Assembly: GCA_023238725.1 (NCBI GenBank)
Contig: CM041547.1
Location: 16,817,644 to 16,881,643 of the forward strand
DNA from: Scortum barcoo
Lineage: Eukaryota; Chordata; Actinopteri; Centrarchiformes; Terapontidae
DNA: 64,000 nt
Reading direction: 5' to 3'
Shown piece after piece: positions 37,933-50,569 of the stretch (positions are counted from its first letter, which is position 1; every line of letters starts with the position of its first letter). Position numbers and translations under genes: made by a program. The notes beneath the pieces were generated by a model. That model was not told where the DNA came from, searched no databases, and worked only from the letters and a program-made list of their open reading frames with translations.

Positions 37933-38559
37933 ATGTCTTTTAAAGTGAAGGAGAAGAAAGAGGTGCGTCTGGTGTTTCTGGGAGCAGCTGGAGTGGGGAA
38001 GACAGCCCTCATCCAACGCTTCCTCAAAGACACTTTTGAGCCCAAGCACCAGCGCACCATTGAGGAGCTCCACAGGAAGGAGTACGAGGTCGGGGGCGTC
38101 AAAGTCACCATCAACATCATAGACACCAGTGGCAGCTACTCCTTCCCTGCCATGCGCAAGCTCTCCATCCAGAACAGCGACGCCTTCGCCCTGGTCTACG
38201 CCGTGGACGACCCCGAATCCCTGGAGGCAGTCAAGAGTCTGCGAGAGGAGATCCTAGAGGTCAAAGAGGACAAGTTCACGCCCATTGTGGTGATAGGCAA
38301 CAAGATAGACCGTCACAGCGAGCGCCAGGTGTTCAGCGGGGACGTGCTGTCCACTGTGGAGCTGGACTGGAACCACAGCTTCATGGAGTCCTCTGCCAAA
38401 GACAACGTCAACGTGCTGGAGGCTTTCAGGGAGCTGCTCCAGCAGGCCAACCTGCCCAGCTGGCTCAGTCCGGCACTTTGCCGGAGACGGGAGACCTTCC
38501 CCAAAAAGAGCAACAAACGGCCTCCCATGTACAAGACCAACAGCTGCCTCATCTCATAA
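37933..38559 (+). CDS. Ras-family small GTPase, Ras-dva type
   Basis: The 208-residue protein is encoded in one exon; start context CACCATGT. Nucleotide-binding boxes are all present: P-loop GAAGVGKT (17-24), switch-I Thr42 in RTIEELH, DTSG (64-67) in place of the usual DTAG, NKID (123-126) and SSAK (153-156). It ends in the CAAX box CLIS (205-208), preceded by a basic KKSNKRPPMYK stretch, so membrane attachment by prenylation is expected. DTSGSYSFPAMRKLSI links it to the RASD/DIRAS/Ras-dva side of the family. The short C-terminus and whole sequence best fit Ras-dva, which in Xenopus acts in forebrain, placode and dorsoventral patterning. Gln61 of classical Ras is replaced by Ser68 (DTSGS), so intrinsic hydrolysis may differ. 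Alternatives are a RASD1/2 or DIRAS paralogue, but these have different ends. GTPase identity is near certain; the subfamily is probable. Confidence 0.9.
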   Translation: MSFKVKEKKEVRLVFLGAAGVGKTALIQRFLKDTFEPKHQRTIEELHRKEYEVGGVKVTINIIDTSGSYSFPAMRKLSIQNSDAFALVYAVDDPESLEAVKSLREEILEVKEDKFTPIVVIGNKIDRHSERQVFSGDVLSTVELDWNHSFMESSAKDNVNVLEAFRELLQQANLPSWLSPALCRRRETFPKKSNKRPPMYKTNSCLIS

Positions 38560-39047
38560 TGATGTGGAGCTGCTCGGAGAGCAACGACAGCGAAAGAGAC
38601 TGAGAGGAAACTGAGATTGAAAGGGCTGTGTTGGTGGGCAGAAACAAACCAAGAGACAGTTTTGTGTTGTGTTAAGACTCTAAATGAACTTGGAGTCATT
38701 AAGTCATGTCTCCGCATCAGGCTTTAAAACATGGCATCGAGTCCCACGGCAACACTGGAGGCACAGAGATGCTACATGAGGACGGACATGCAGTGGTGAA
38801 AACAGATACCACCTTCAAGACATGAAAGAATGTGGTCAAACAACAGTTTAAACTGCCAAAAATAGAGACAGGGCACAGAGGATGTTACTAAATTGTGACA
38901 GTGCAGCTTTGTGTATCATAAGTTCAGCTTTCACTCAAATGTATATGTGGTGTTTCATTCTTGGGGTTTTTGTGTTGCTGGTGTTAAAAAAGTGCAGTAA
39001 CTGTGAAGTGATGGGTATTTATGCACAAGTTTTTTTTACATGGTACG

Positions 39048-39053
39048 AATAAA
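39048..39053 (+). other. Polyadenylation signal for the Ras-dva-type gene
   Basis: AATAAA, 489 bases after the stop codon. A second AATAAA at 39389-39394 is an alternative downstream site; the two would give 3' UTRs of about 0.5 and 0.85 kb. Confidence 0.55.
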
Positions 39054-39394
39054 GTGAACAACAGAAGGAGGACTAGGAAACTGTGTATGTTTTAAAAGCA
39101 ACACAAACATCATGATGTGAATTCTTGTGCATCCTGTCCTGCAACTCTGAAATGCTGCTTTGCAAAACCTTATTATGCACTTGGCATTAAATACATACTT
39201 GCTGGTGTTTTCCTCTTTCTTTGTCTGAGTAATATTTTTTTTAAATGGGAGTCTATTTGATAACTGACCTTATTTTGGTGAAGAACAGAAAGTGTTAGAT
39301 GTTTTTGATTTTTTTTTCCTTTTTCTTTTTTTTACCATGACAGCACAAAGACCATTTCATGTTCTTATTCAGTGCTTATTATAAGATGAATAAA

Positions 39395-42300
39395 GGTTTT
39401 TTCTCCAGTCACACTTCTCGTCTCATTCACTCTCTACACTTTGATTGGAATTTTTCGCTGACTATTTTGTCATTTGATACGACTTTTCTTGACGTGATAG
39501 AACTGACAAAAAGGAAGTGTGCGCATGTGTGAGAGAGAGAGCGGAAAAGCATACAGACATGGGGAAATCATAATGGTATTAAAGTAATTTATCAGAGCCT
39601 AAACTGATGCATGAACATTTAAAGTAAAATAAAGCACAGCTGACAGAGTATACATTATAAAAATCTTGTGCGTGTGAAAACAGCTCACCACTCACACAGT
39701 GACAGTTTGATCACGTGTAAGACTTAAAAAAGAAGATGCAGAACGAGAGACGTCTCCTTTAAATAAAATATGACTTTACATGTTTTACATGTGAACGTAA
39801 CGCACAGAACATATCTGGTTGGGAGGCATTGGGAAAACCTGTTAAATTATACTTCTGTCACAGATTATGGAGCCATAGGTTGTTTAAATGTCGTAGTAAA
39901 GACTATATTTCCACTCCAAGTTGAATTGTATTGACAAATGGACACCACATTTTCTTGAGAACAGCGCCGGTCTAACCAGAAATGTTTGTTTTAAAAAGAC
40001 TGAAATACAAGAACTTCTGCATCACCTGAGCGCCCTGTCTGTGTTGGTCTTACACACACACACACTCACACAAAAAATCAATGCCATGCTCACTCAGCTC
40101 TGTCTTGTATTGCCCTCTGGTGGTCATTATTCTACCTTTTTTTTTCTCTCAGTAGGGTCAATATGAGGAAGCTCTTCAACCATGTATCAACAAAATGAGA
40201 TTATAAGGGAACCAAAAAACTACAAATACCTTATAAACTAATGTCTCCAGTGATTTCAACAAGACATGAGATAAAGTCCACAAATAATACAAGATTATAA
40301 CTCTATACATAACTACACAGAAAATGTGTTTGGTTGTACACTGTACATGTACCTCATATTTATTGTACATCCTACTTTATGTGATATAAGTTGATATGTG
40401 ATACTGTAGATAGTTGAAATACACAATTAAAATAGCATTTAGTACTAAGAAGAAATATCCATTCTATTTGCTTGCCATGAAATCTGATGGCTGGTTAAAT
40501 GCACTGATATTAAATGGACCATTTCATTCATTGGGGACATTTCGATGTTCACAAATGGTTCCTTCATATGTTCTGTTAACAGTTTCCTGACTGTTAAAAT
40601 GCCACGCAGGCCCAGGGAGTGGAGAGAAAAAGGTATGCTTCCCCTTTCCAAAAACGCTCACAGACAAGGTGCATTGTTTCCCCAGAATCAGACGAGGAAG
40701 TGACCTGTGATTAGATCTCTGGTTCCTCTTTGCACCCTGTTTAAACTGACAGCTGTTTTCAGCCGGTCCACAGCGGCACACAAACCCAACACATGGACGG
40801 ACACAGAGAGGCAGACCAGCATTTTTAAAGCCCAGGTATTAAACTTCAGGTTGTTGTGAAAATGGGTGTCTTTTGTAGAAGTCTGTCTCATTACGTCATC
40901 TTAAATTTCGACGTTAAATGACAGGCGTTTCTGTGTTTGTCTCTGCTCCTAGACTTGGTCAAAGCTCCTCAGTGTTGTATAAATACCTGAGAAGTTTTGA
41001 ACAAGTATAGGATCCCTGACTGTCACTGCATCAGACGGGCTTAAGACAGGCCAACAAGATTTACATGCTGCATGTCAAACTTAAAGACAGGCCTTCTCAA
41101 TGCAGATACAGTAGTTTAATGTTTGTATTATCTTCTATTGTAATAATTACCAGCTTTTCTTGTCTACATGAAACAAAACAACGGCAATTTGATTAAGAGC
41201 AGCCAACACGAAGGGGGAAAGATCTAAAAACAACTTAAATGCGTTAGAGCCAAACATTACCAAAAAACTTTTTTTTTTTTACTCAGAAGCAACATTTTGT
41301 CTATGAATCTTTCTGAAATTGCAACTAAAGCTTTAAAGATTTGTTTTACTATACTATCATTAAAGTACTACTATACTATATTACTATTATTTTTTTCTGT
41401 TTGTTTTTAATGATACAGATAAGATACAGATAAGTGGTTAATACAGTAAAGCATGTCCACTTAATGTATAAAGATTTAAAATGTCTGCTGTCTTCTGTCA
41501 AGTTTATGAAAAATATCTACAGTCTATATACAGACGTTATAGAGAGACAAAACTTTTACTAACATTAACTGTTCATACACAGCAAGCTAAGTCCCAATAC
41601 CTTATTTGGCAGAGACAAGGCATAACGAGAGGCAACCGTTTTATTTTCATACACACTGACAAACGCTGTAGAGTCTAAATGATACATCACAAGTCAGGGG
41701 AATGGTGGATACACACAAGACAGCATGAAATAACACTAACAACAGATACAATTTGAGGCATCGCAACAGTATTTGATACAGACGACTGCCAGCTCTGTGC
41801 CAAGACAGCGCCAGCGTGTGCATCTAGCTGTCAAATACCCATTCATGAGCACATCAGGAGAAATACAGTATCTATGGCAAAAGGAAAAACAAAGACGTAC
41901 AGTTCTGCTGTATGGAAGACAAACTTTTTTTTTTTAACATGTAAAACAGAAACAAAGCAAAAAATAATTGTGCATTGGCTTACAAAGTATATTTCCCTGA
42001 GCAAAAGGCTCAACCAGCATAGAAATACACTCATTTCCCCAAAAGCATCACTTTGAAAATTACTCGGAGAGTAATAAAAGGTGCACACGTTTTTATGAGG
42101 AAACACCACATGAATAAGTAGACAAACTTCAAGATCCAACTGGTCTTGATCATACTGTTTTTTGCATGTTTTGCATGTTTTTTGCCAATTTATTAAAAAA
42201 AAAAAAAGCACATATTTTACATTAATGCTGGCCATTTCACATTTTGTTAGTGCAGGTGTCTTCCAGGCAGCCAACTTGTGCAACCTCCCATATTGAATTT

Positions 42301-43937
42301 TGTCAAAGTAATGCACCTAAATCATGGATCACTTCAAAGTCCACTTAGCTGGTACATTCAAGAGCTGGTATGACACTCAAAGTTCGTTCATGTAAAGCAC
42401 AGTATGTGGGAGCCACACTGTGTAAAATGAAGACTCAGAGGGGCGATTAATGAGCAGATTGAGAACTTGGCTGCTGGTGGTAGGTAAAAAAGAATCAAAG
42501 CAATTACTGTGTTGCTAACTTTCCGAGCACAGGTAGAGCAGCACATACCACCCGAGCAGACTCTCTATTAATGACATTAATACTGTACTTTACAAAAAAG
42601 AAAACCAAGGCAGGTTCATTCAAGTTGACTTTCATTTTAAACTGAAATTAACAGAAACCACTGATTGCTGAGAAAAATAAACGCAATAAATATGTAAATA
42701 AAACCTTTGCCGCTTTGAAAACGGTCAGCGGTAATGGATGGTAATCATGATTTATAGTTTACTAGCTAAAACAGAGATCGTTGTTCATATTTCTTCTTGT
42801 ATGGTGATGTCACTGTCGGATGACACTCATCATCGGCCCGTTAACATTCTGTCTACTGCTTGACAGACAGTATATTAAAAGGTCAGTTCATCCGAATAAC
42901 AAGAAAATAAACACTGAAGCATTTCTCTCTTACTGCAATACGTAACCATGCACTTTCAGCTGCAGGCGTAATACAACGGGGGTGAATGAGATTTCATTTT
43001 GTGGTGTCCAACTCATTTAAAGACTCTGCAGACCTCGCTGAGAACGTTGTAGTTTTCCTCCATTTATCAATTATTTGAGCCCCACAGGTTCACTGATGCT
43101 TTGAGATACATGAATATAATTATCTTCACTTCTCAAACCCTCAGCACTGAACGAAAACGATCTTCTTAGAGAGTCTAAGGTGGAAAATACTTTTTGTTAA
43201 AATTTAGCTGAACAGACCCCTCTGATATATGTACAATATGAAGTGGCGACCCATCTATTTTTGTTGATGTTGAGAAAATCCTTGTCACATTTGACTAAAA
43301 ATCCAAAGATTCCCTCAAATGGTGCAAAATAATAATGCATAAAAATATAGTTTGGGCACCAACAAGCAGGAGTTCGTCCAGAGTCGTCTATGTGGTTAAA
43401 CGCAAAGAAATCACAGTGCTGAGCAGCCCTGATCATGAGGGCCGGCAAGAGCGTCTGGAAACTGGCTGGTAAAGCACAAAGTCCTGTTGCTGGAGACCCT
43501 TCTCTCTTCATTTTTTTTTTGCAGCTGAAGCTCAGTCCTTAGATATGAGGTACCGCATTGTATGACAAAATAACTTTTTAAGCAAAGCATCTTTCCTTAA
43601 AGTTGGAAAATCAACAAGATCAGTGGGACAAGCGAAGGCTGCAAAATATGACAGAATGCATCAAGGCTCAAAGTCACTTGTTTATCATCCTTTCTCAAGA
43701 ACACGATGCATTTCGCAACTTAAACAAAATTACATTTTCACAATGTTTGATAAGAAGTTAAATAACTTTGGGTTGTTCTTAAAAGTTCAATTTCTTTAAA
43801 TGAATTAGGATACATGTAATCTTGACATACACAACACATGGAACATAACATTAGCATGGTTTTTATAGCGCTGGGAAGAAGTGCACCTGCCCTCGGCCAC
43901 TGTCAGACCCACCTCAGCTCTCACTCTCTGGCGTGCT
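39395..43937. other. Between convergent genes; includes the prpsap1 3' UTR of unknown length
   Basis: The two flanking genes point toward this stretch. Part next to 43937 must be prpsap1 3' UTR; reverse-strand AATAAA signals occur at 42190-42195 and 41640-41645 as candidate ends. No coding exon is recognised. The 157-residue reverse frame at 41843-42316 is Phe/Lys-rich and is taken as chance. Confidence 0.45.
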
Positions 43938-46900
43938 CTAGTCGTCGACCGTGATGTTGCGGAACAAGTAGGCCATGGACTCTCCATTGTGGATGCGGCG
44001 GATGGCCTCTGCCAGTATCATGCTGACATCCACAGTCTTGATTTTGGGACACTGTAGCTTCTGGACTTCATGGGGGACTGTGTTAGTCACCACCACCTGG
44101 GGGCCAAATGAATAGACTCTTTAAGGCTGGTTTAATGACACAGATACCAGGATTTGGTCGTGGCTACTGCTGCCCATGACATTCAGATCTCTTTCACACT
44201 GCATGTACATTTACGCACAGATAAATATAAACATGTTTGAAATGGGAGTCTGAAAATCTGAGACCATCTTTCAGCTAACCAACGGCTGCCCAGTATATAC
44301 GAGAAACAATATGTTAATATGAGATTAGATTACAAGAATACTTTTTATAAAATAAATAGTACATTTCAACTGTTTTCTGAACTGAATATTTACAGTTAGA
44401 GGAACTGAAAACAGAAACTAATAGATTACAGAAATGCAACTAATTTCATGCCAAAACAATTCAGCTGAAAAACCTTCCGTGAGGAGGAAGTGTTTTTTTT
44501 TTTTCACACTGTGTTAATAAAGAACGAATGAGAGATACTGGACAAGCACGTTTTATGTTGATTTCAAATATGTTTTAATTTCTTCCTTTGTTACTTCTCC
44601 TTTAGATTTTGACACACATTTTTGAGAAAAACAATTTTTGGGGTCCTCACCTCGTCAATGGCTGATTCCTCTATGAGGCGTGGAGCATCAGCTGACAGCA
44701 AGCCATGCGTGGCCATTATATAGATTTTATAGGCTCCTCTCTCTTTCAGGATCTCTGCAGCTGCCACAAAGTCTCCCACATCATCTATAATGTCATCCTG
44801 GAAGAAGAAAGAAAAGAGAAAAAAAAAAAACGCTTTAGAAATGTCTCTGTTGTGGTGTCTATGATCGGTTCGACTATCAGAGGTAGAGAAAAGTTGTCAA
44901 GTCAGTGAATGAACTCAATAATTTCAATAAATCCATCTTAAGTTTGCCTGCATTAGCTAAAATTTGCCACAATAAAGCTGTAGTAGCAAAAACCCTGAGT
45001 TCACTGAATCGAACTTCTGTGTGTTTTACTGCTTATAAATTCTTTTTATAGGGAAGAGGAACAAAGTGTAATTACTTCTTTAAAACACAAAGTTTAGCTT
45101 TAAGATGAAAATGGAACTCAAAAGCATGAAAAAGTATGTTATATTTATTAAACCATACTAGCTTGCGAGAGGCATTTACAGTGGCAGTAAATGAATTAAT
45201 TTACCACCTATAGTGAACAGCCACTTGAAAGGCTATAAATGAGAACTATGAAAGAGGATGGCAGAACAGCTGACCATGTAGGCAACAGGAAGAGCGTTCG
45301 AAGCATCTTACCACAATAATGGCAATTCTGCCTCCCACGTCTCCAACTACAGTAATGGGAGGTTTCTCCTTGGCCATCATTACTGCAAAAGAAAGCAGAG
45401 CCGGTTACCTATGAGAGCGCTATGAGGAGGTCACGTGTGTTCGCCTAATCAAAGACAAGTCTCAGTAGATTGGGTAAAATGGGTTGAGAAAAGGTTTTGC
45501 AATTTAGACAAATCTGCACCCCCAATTTTGGGGTAGTTATTATATGAAGTAAATTATTAGTAGAAATTCTGTTTTAATATAATGCTGTTCACAGTTTTGA
45601 CAGTCAAAAGTTGAATTTTTTTCCCCCATTGTACCCCACCTGCGCCCTGGTGATCTCAGTACAGCACATGCCATGCAAACTCAAATGACGGGGTTTTCTG
45701 CCCAGGATACCCAATCAGACGGCAGTGTACGACTGCCCAGACACACACACACACAACCTCGTGGCCCAGGCTGTGGCAGGCACATGGCAGCAGTCTGCAT
45801 ATGAACCGATATGATATGTCTTATTTCACACAGGACAAACAGTGGCTGACAAGCACTGATGAGGGTTTCTTCATACACACTTGCCAATGTTCTGGGGTCA
45901 GTCCTCAGTCGAACATCACTGCTGCCAGCGACTACTTTTACATGCACACAATAGTCAGGTTACATCTCGCATGGAGATGCAACAGCTGCCTTTTTGGTAC
46001 CAAAAATCACAGACGATAATAATAATTTAATTATTCACACCAAGACAGCTTTGTTTGAGTACCTCTGAGCCAGGTAGATCAATAATATAGTGTCTATACA
46101 ACTATCAGTGCAAGTCTCTTCTGGGTGCGAGCAGCATCCAACTGTCGTGTCATTTCATTGTTATTTCTAGAATAACACCAGATAATTTTCCAGTTCTGCT
46201 GCAAGTCCGTAAACTGCCACGGCACAGGTTAAATAGAAATATTATAACGTGTTGAAGACAACAAGAAAATACTCTCACTTGTGACACACTGTATCAAATG
46301 ATTCTACTCACCATTTATTTAAACTGAGAATAGATTATAGATTATAGATATTGAAGCATATTCAATTGACCTCACTTTTTTTGCTTCCCAATTGTAACAA
46401 AAACATAAAAAAGCAGCTGCATTTTAAGTACTGTTGTGCATGTAAATGTAGTCTCTAAAAGGGTTTCAGGAGACAATCAACTGGTAAACAATCAGCCAGC
46501 CAAGCCGATTGTGAAGGAAAAAGTATAAAGAAGCAGAGAAAGGAGGAGCATGCCTTGCAGAACACTTTGCTGAATACCGTGAGTCCCACAGCATCAGAAA
46601 ACCTGGCACATTCAGACTTTTATCACTATTGACCAAAAATAAATAAATAAAAAATAAGAAATAAACAGCAAAAGCCACGCTGTTAGCAGTACGCACACTT
46701 CTCAAAAATATGTTATCTTTACAGCTTGCTGAGATATTGCAACAAGCTACCTGAGAAATGTTTGGTCAGATATCTTGAAATGATTTTAGGATGTTCTGGA
46801 AGTTACATAATAAACCCATTAAATCAACAAATGAATCAATATTGGATTGAAGAGCTTTGAAGGATGACATCAATAAATGCAATACTAAATATTTCTGCTG

Positions 46901-49900
46901 GTAAATGTTCTGTTTTTATGTGTGATTGTCACTGAAATAGAAACTTTAACTTTTATTCAGGCTGTTTGAATTGAAAGCTTAAACATACCAACCGTTCCAT
47001 TCGTAATGTTTCTTCTTCCCACCATAAGATGTTAGATTTCAAAAGCATGCTTCATTGTTACCATCACATGCAGTTATGACCAAATGTTAATCAGGTTTTT
47101 AAGAGCGGGTTTAAAATGGGTGCACCATGTGTTGATTGGCAAGATGAGTCCAGATAGTAAAGTAAAAAATGAAAACGAAATAAATAAAGAACATGTTTGG
47201 CATGGTTCTGGTTTGATTTATGGATTTCAAAATAAAATCAGAACACAACAAAACAGAGAGGGGTTTGGTCATCTTGTAGAAGTAGCTGTCTGGAATCTTA
47301 AAAAGGTTCAGTAAACATGAGAGCTGCTCATTTCGAGTCAAACATGCCATGCAAATAGCAGATCGTGTGGAGAACACCGGCCTGAAAACGTCTCGCCTGT
47401 GCAAATTGTGCTGTACAATTTTCCCGAGCTCCCCCTCCTGAATCCAGACTGTATTTTCACAAGATGCAGCACAAACCCCCTTTTTTTTTATCTATGCATG
47501 CACGAATTGAGGAACCATTTGAAGAGGAATCATTTTAAAGTCAGATGTAAGTTATGTTTACGGTCGTACTTGGGAGTTCTATGCCAGGGAACGGAGCTTG
47601 TTGTTTGCCTGCTATTACCAACAAATAAACACCACGTTAACACAAATGCACAAATATTTGACATGACAAACACATGATGCCAAGACTTGGAAAATCCTCT
47701 CGCTAGGTTGACAGAAATCTTCACAATTTCACATCAACAAATCAGACTCATTGTGTCCGTGTGTTAAGTCTTCTCATGGTTGGAGAAATTTGTGCGTTAC
47801 CATTCTAAAGGAGGATTTTTTAAGTCAAGGGTGAGGATAAAAACACAAGTAAGAATAGAAATATTTTTACTAAATAATAAAGTGAATACTGGACGCCAAT
47901 ACTTCGGAGTCATTTGCCAATGACACAATCATTTGATAGTTTCTCAGGCTGAACCATTAAAATGGCCTTACCAGGTACTGACACTGCAAATGCGTTGAAA
48001 ACTATATGCAAGAGTCACGTTAGTATTTCTCACCAAACCTAAATATTTATATGTAAAACCAAAGTATGTGCCAAGAAACGGGCAGGGACTATGACTGTAT
48101 GATTATTAAGCACATCACTCTTTGTAAGTTTGGAGTTGCAGCTTGCGGAGGATGCAGCATGAGTAGAAGTAGTGTATCTGTGGAATTAAAACATGCAGTA
48201 ACACAAAAATCAGTTCTTTGGAGTATGGCTTGATGGTATGAGTGAGAAACGGCAGAATCATCAGCTCGAAACAGGCTAGCACAGATAAAGAGCTGTATTA
48301 GGCTGTGGGCAGGATTTGTATCATGAATGCAGTGAGGTAGTTAAACTAGCAGAAATTCTAAAGAAATTTCTTGCTGAATTTGACCGTGGTGTGATAAAAA
48401 TAAAAAGGAATTCGACTGTGAGAAACAATAAAGAGGGATGTCTTTTCTGTACGGGGAGAATCTGTCAGGCATCGGACCTACGAATCTGCAGAGAAAACCC
48501 TGACAAAAAAAAATCAAAAGCGCTCCGCAAAAGATGAGCGTTCTTACAAGGAAGCTCCAGTCCTGTGTGTCCTGTGGTGTTGCGCACGCACGCACGGGGG
48601 GAGTGCCGTCCATCAGCCATGTCGGACTCTGAGCACTGAGCCTCGCCATGAATCACAGCCAGACCCAAACGTAGGCGTTCTGCATAGGACTGGGCCCTAA
48701 AAAAATATTAGAAAAAAGTCTTAATGTAGTAGTGAAATGAGGAATACATTTTTCTTCTTTTTTTTTTTTTTATCCATTGGTTACCTCTTAGCTGCTGATG
48801 GGGACTTTGCCACAATGATGGCATTTCTGTAATCAGGAATCTGAAAGGACAAACAAGAACAGGTGTCAGTGTTTCTATTGGGATTGACTGATTGCTTTGG
48901 TTTCTAGGTGTGTTTGTCAACACACTGACCCTTAGACACAAACATTAGACATTCGAATGGGTTTATCACCTCTTCTTGGATGTACTGAATCAAGAAAGGG
49001 GAGGCACGCAAGTTGTCCACCGGAAAGCTGAAGAAGCCCTGAATCTCCTTCTGATGCAAGTCCATGGTGATGATGTGTGTTAATCCTGTGTAAAACACAG
49101 ATGAGTTGCATGCCTTCCACACTATTAACACAGGAACATGACTGGGAGGGGTAAAGAGACTCAGCAAATCACAAGTTGAAATGAATTTTGTTCTCTTTAC
49201 CTGCTTTTGCCAACATTGACGCCAACAACTTGCTCACTATTGAGCCCCTCTTTCTCATCTTGCACTGTTTGCTGTAGGGAAAGTAAGGAATAACTCCAAT
49301 GATGTTCTTTGCACATGAGGTCTTGAGAGCGTAGGCCATAACCAGCAGCTCCATGATGGCTGTGTTGACATCTCTGGTTGAACAAAGAACAGGATAAAAA
49401 GGACATGTAAACTTTAGCACTTGATAATCTCCAAAACTGTGCAGGAAGATCTGACTGAGTGGCGAAGTCAGATGTTCGGGGGCCTTTCTATACTCACCGT
49501 GGTATGGTCTGAATGATGAAGATAGTTTGTCCACGAACCGACTCTTTCACATCCACTCTAGTTTCTAATGCGGAGGACAAAATGAGGCCACAATCAGTTC
49601 ATTCACCAAAGCTGCATCTGATACTTCTGATAACCTTTCGCACTTTTTCATCACCTGTATGCAATAACAGTGAGCACAACTACTCTTCATCAAATACTGA
49701 CATTGATAAAGCATGTATAAACTGTGTTTCATATTTCATAATACCTCGTGCTTTCATAATTCGTACAATAACCACATTTTTCATGAGCCCTGCTGTGTGT
49801 AGCACAGAAGAGCCTTAATGTGTGTGATTTGGTTAAAGAGGCAAACCAGAGATACAGTAGTTTGGGGGTAATTTTACTGTTTTTCTCCAAAAAACAAATA

Positions 49901-50569
49901 AGTAAATGAATAAAATACGGTGAAAGGAACCTTTTTCCAAGCTTTATCTGAGGGGAGGCCCGCGGTTTCAGATTGTGAGAACCTTCCTTTGTTTAGAATA
50001 AAAATCCTGTCCACCCAAAAAAGCAACAATTATCACAACCTTTCTCTGTAGCACTCCTACGTCCCCTCACCTCTGTTTGATTCCTGAAAGACCACAGACT
50101 TCCCCAGTTCAACTCCGAGCCGCCTGCAAAACAAGAGCACAGCGTTACAGCAGGAAGAAAACCAGATGAAATGTCCACACCAATCTGCCACATGACGTGA
50201 CTCACACACAGACCGACCATCACCCATCCATCCATCCATCCATTCATTCATTTATACATTTATGACAAGGAAAAGTTGGCTACAGGCATTCCTCACTGTC
50301 AGCAGTGATAATATGACTATGTCCCATATTACACAAGTATTATTGTTTCCTAATGGCGACGCTACTTTAAAAGCACTGCTGGTTAGTGATCCTCTGACAG
50401 GCTGGCTGGTATCCACATGCTAACATGTCTCGGCCCTGTGTGCACAGCAACTAGCTGCTGGGAAACGTCAGAAACACCGAGCTTACTCTGTTATCTTCTT
50501 AGCCAACTCTGTGCAGGCTACGGACGAGTTAGCGGAGAAGACACGGTATCCACTTTTAGCGACATTCAT
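43938..50569 (-). CDS. prpsap1: prpsap1, phosphoribosyl-pyrophosphate synthetase-associated protein 1 (complete, 10 coding exons)
   Basis: It is a non-catalytic partner of PRPP synthetase, thought to restrain the enzyme in nucleotide synthesis. Coding exons, in order: 50569-50487, 50123-50071, 49564-49498, 49373-49201, 49085-48970, 48840-48785, 48696-48548, 45382-45312, 44797-44651, 44096-43938. All junctions are GT-AG and phases chain without a break: 1074 nt, 357 aa, against about 356 in human. It starts [20 protein letters not shown] and ends [12 protein letters not shown], the PAP39 ending rather than the PRPSAP2 ending (GLDD). Landmarks are [20 protein letters not shown], the [15 protein letters not shown] core and the PRPP loop region [13 protein letters not shown]. 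That loop departs from the catalytic synthetase VDDMADTCGT type, fitting an inactive regulator. The loop [12 protein letters not shown] differs from mammals. Intron 7 is 3.2 kb. Confidence 0.96.
45383..48547 (-). other. prpsap1 intron 7 (3.2 kb)
   Basis: The largest intron of the gene. It carries a (CA)n tract at about 45739-45755 and AT-rich sequence, with no exon or element that I can support. Confidence 0.75.
50221..50254. repeat. (ATCC)n short tandem repeat in prpsap1 intron 1
   Basis: About four CATC/CATT units in tandem (CATCCATCCATCCATC), passing into TTCATTCATTTA. Confidence 0.85.

Noticed and set aside
37648..38126. Two long minus-strand open frames (141 and 151 residues) over the GTPase gene
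   Set aside because: They are antisense shadows of the GC-rich GTPase exon; no domain, and the plus strand has full GTPase motifs.
41843..42316. 157-residue minus-strand open frame
   Set aside because: Phe/Lys-rich with runs from poly-A/T, no domain, in a region likely to be prpsap1 3' UTR or intergenic.
43938..50569. Identity as PRPSAP2 or as a catalytic PRPP synthetase
   Set aside because: The C-terminus (ITVDD), N-terminus and synteny fit PRPSAP1; the PRPP loop is not of the catalytic type.
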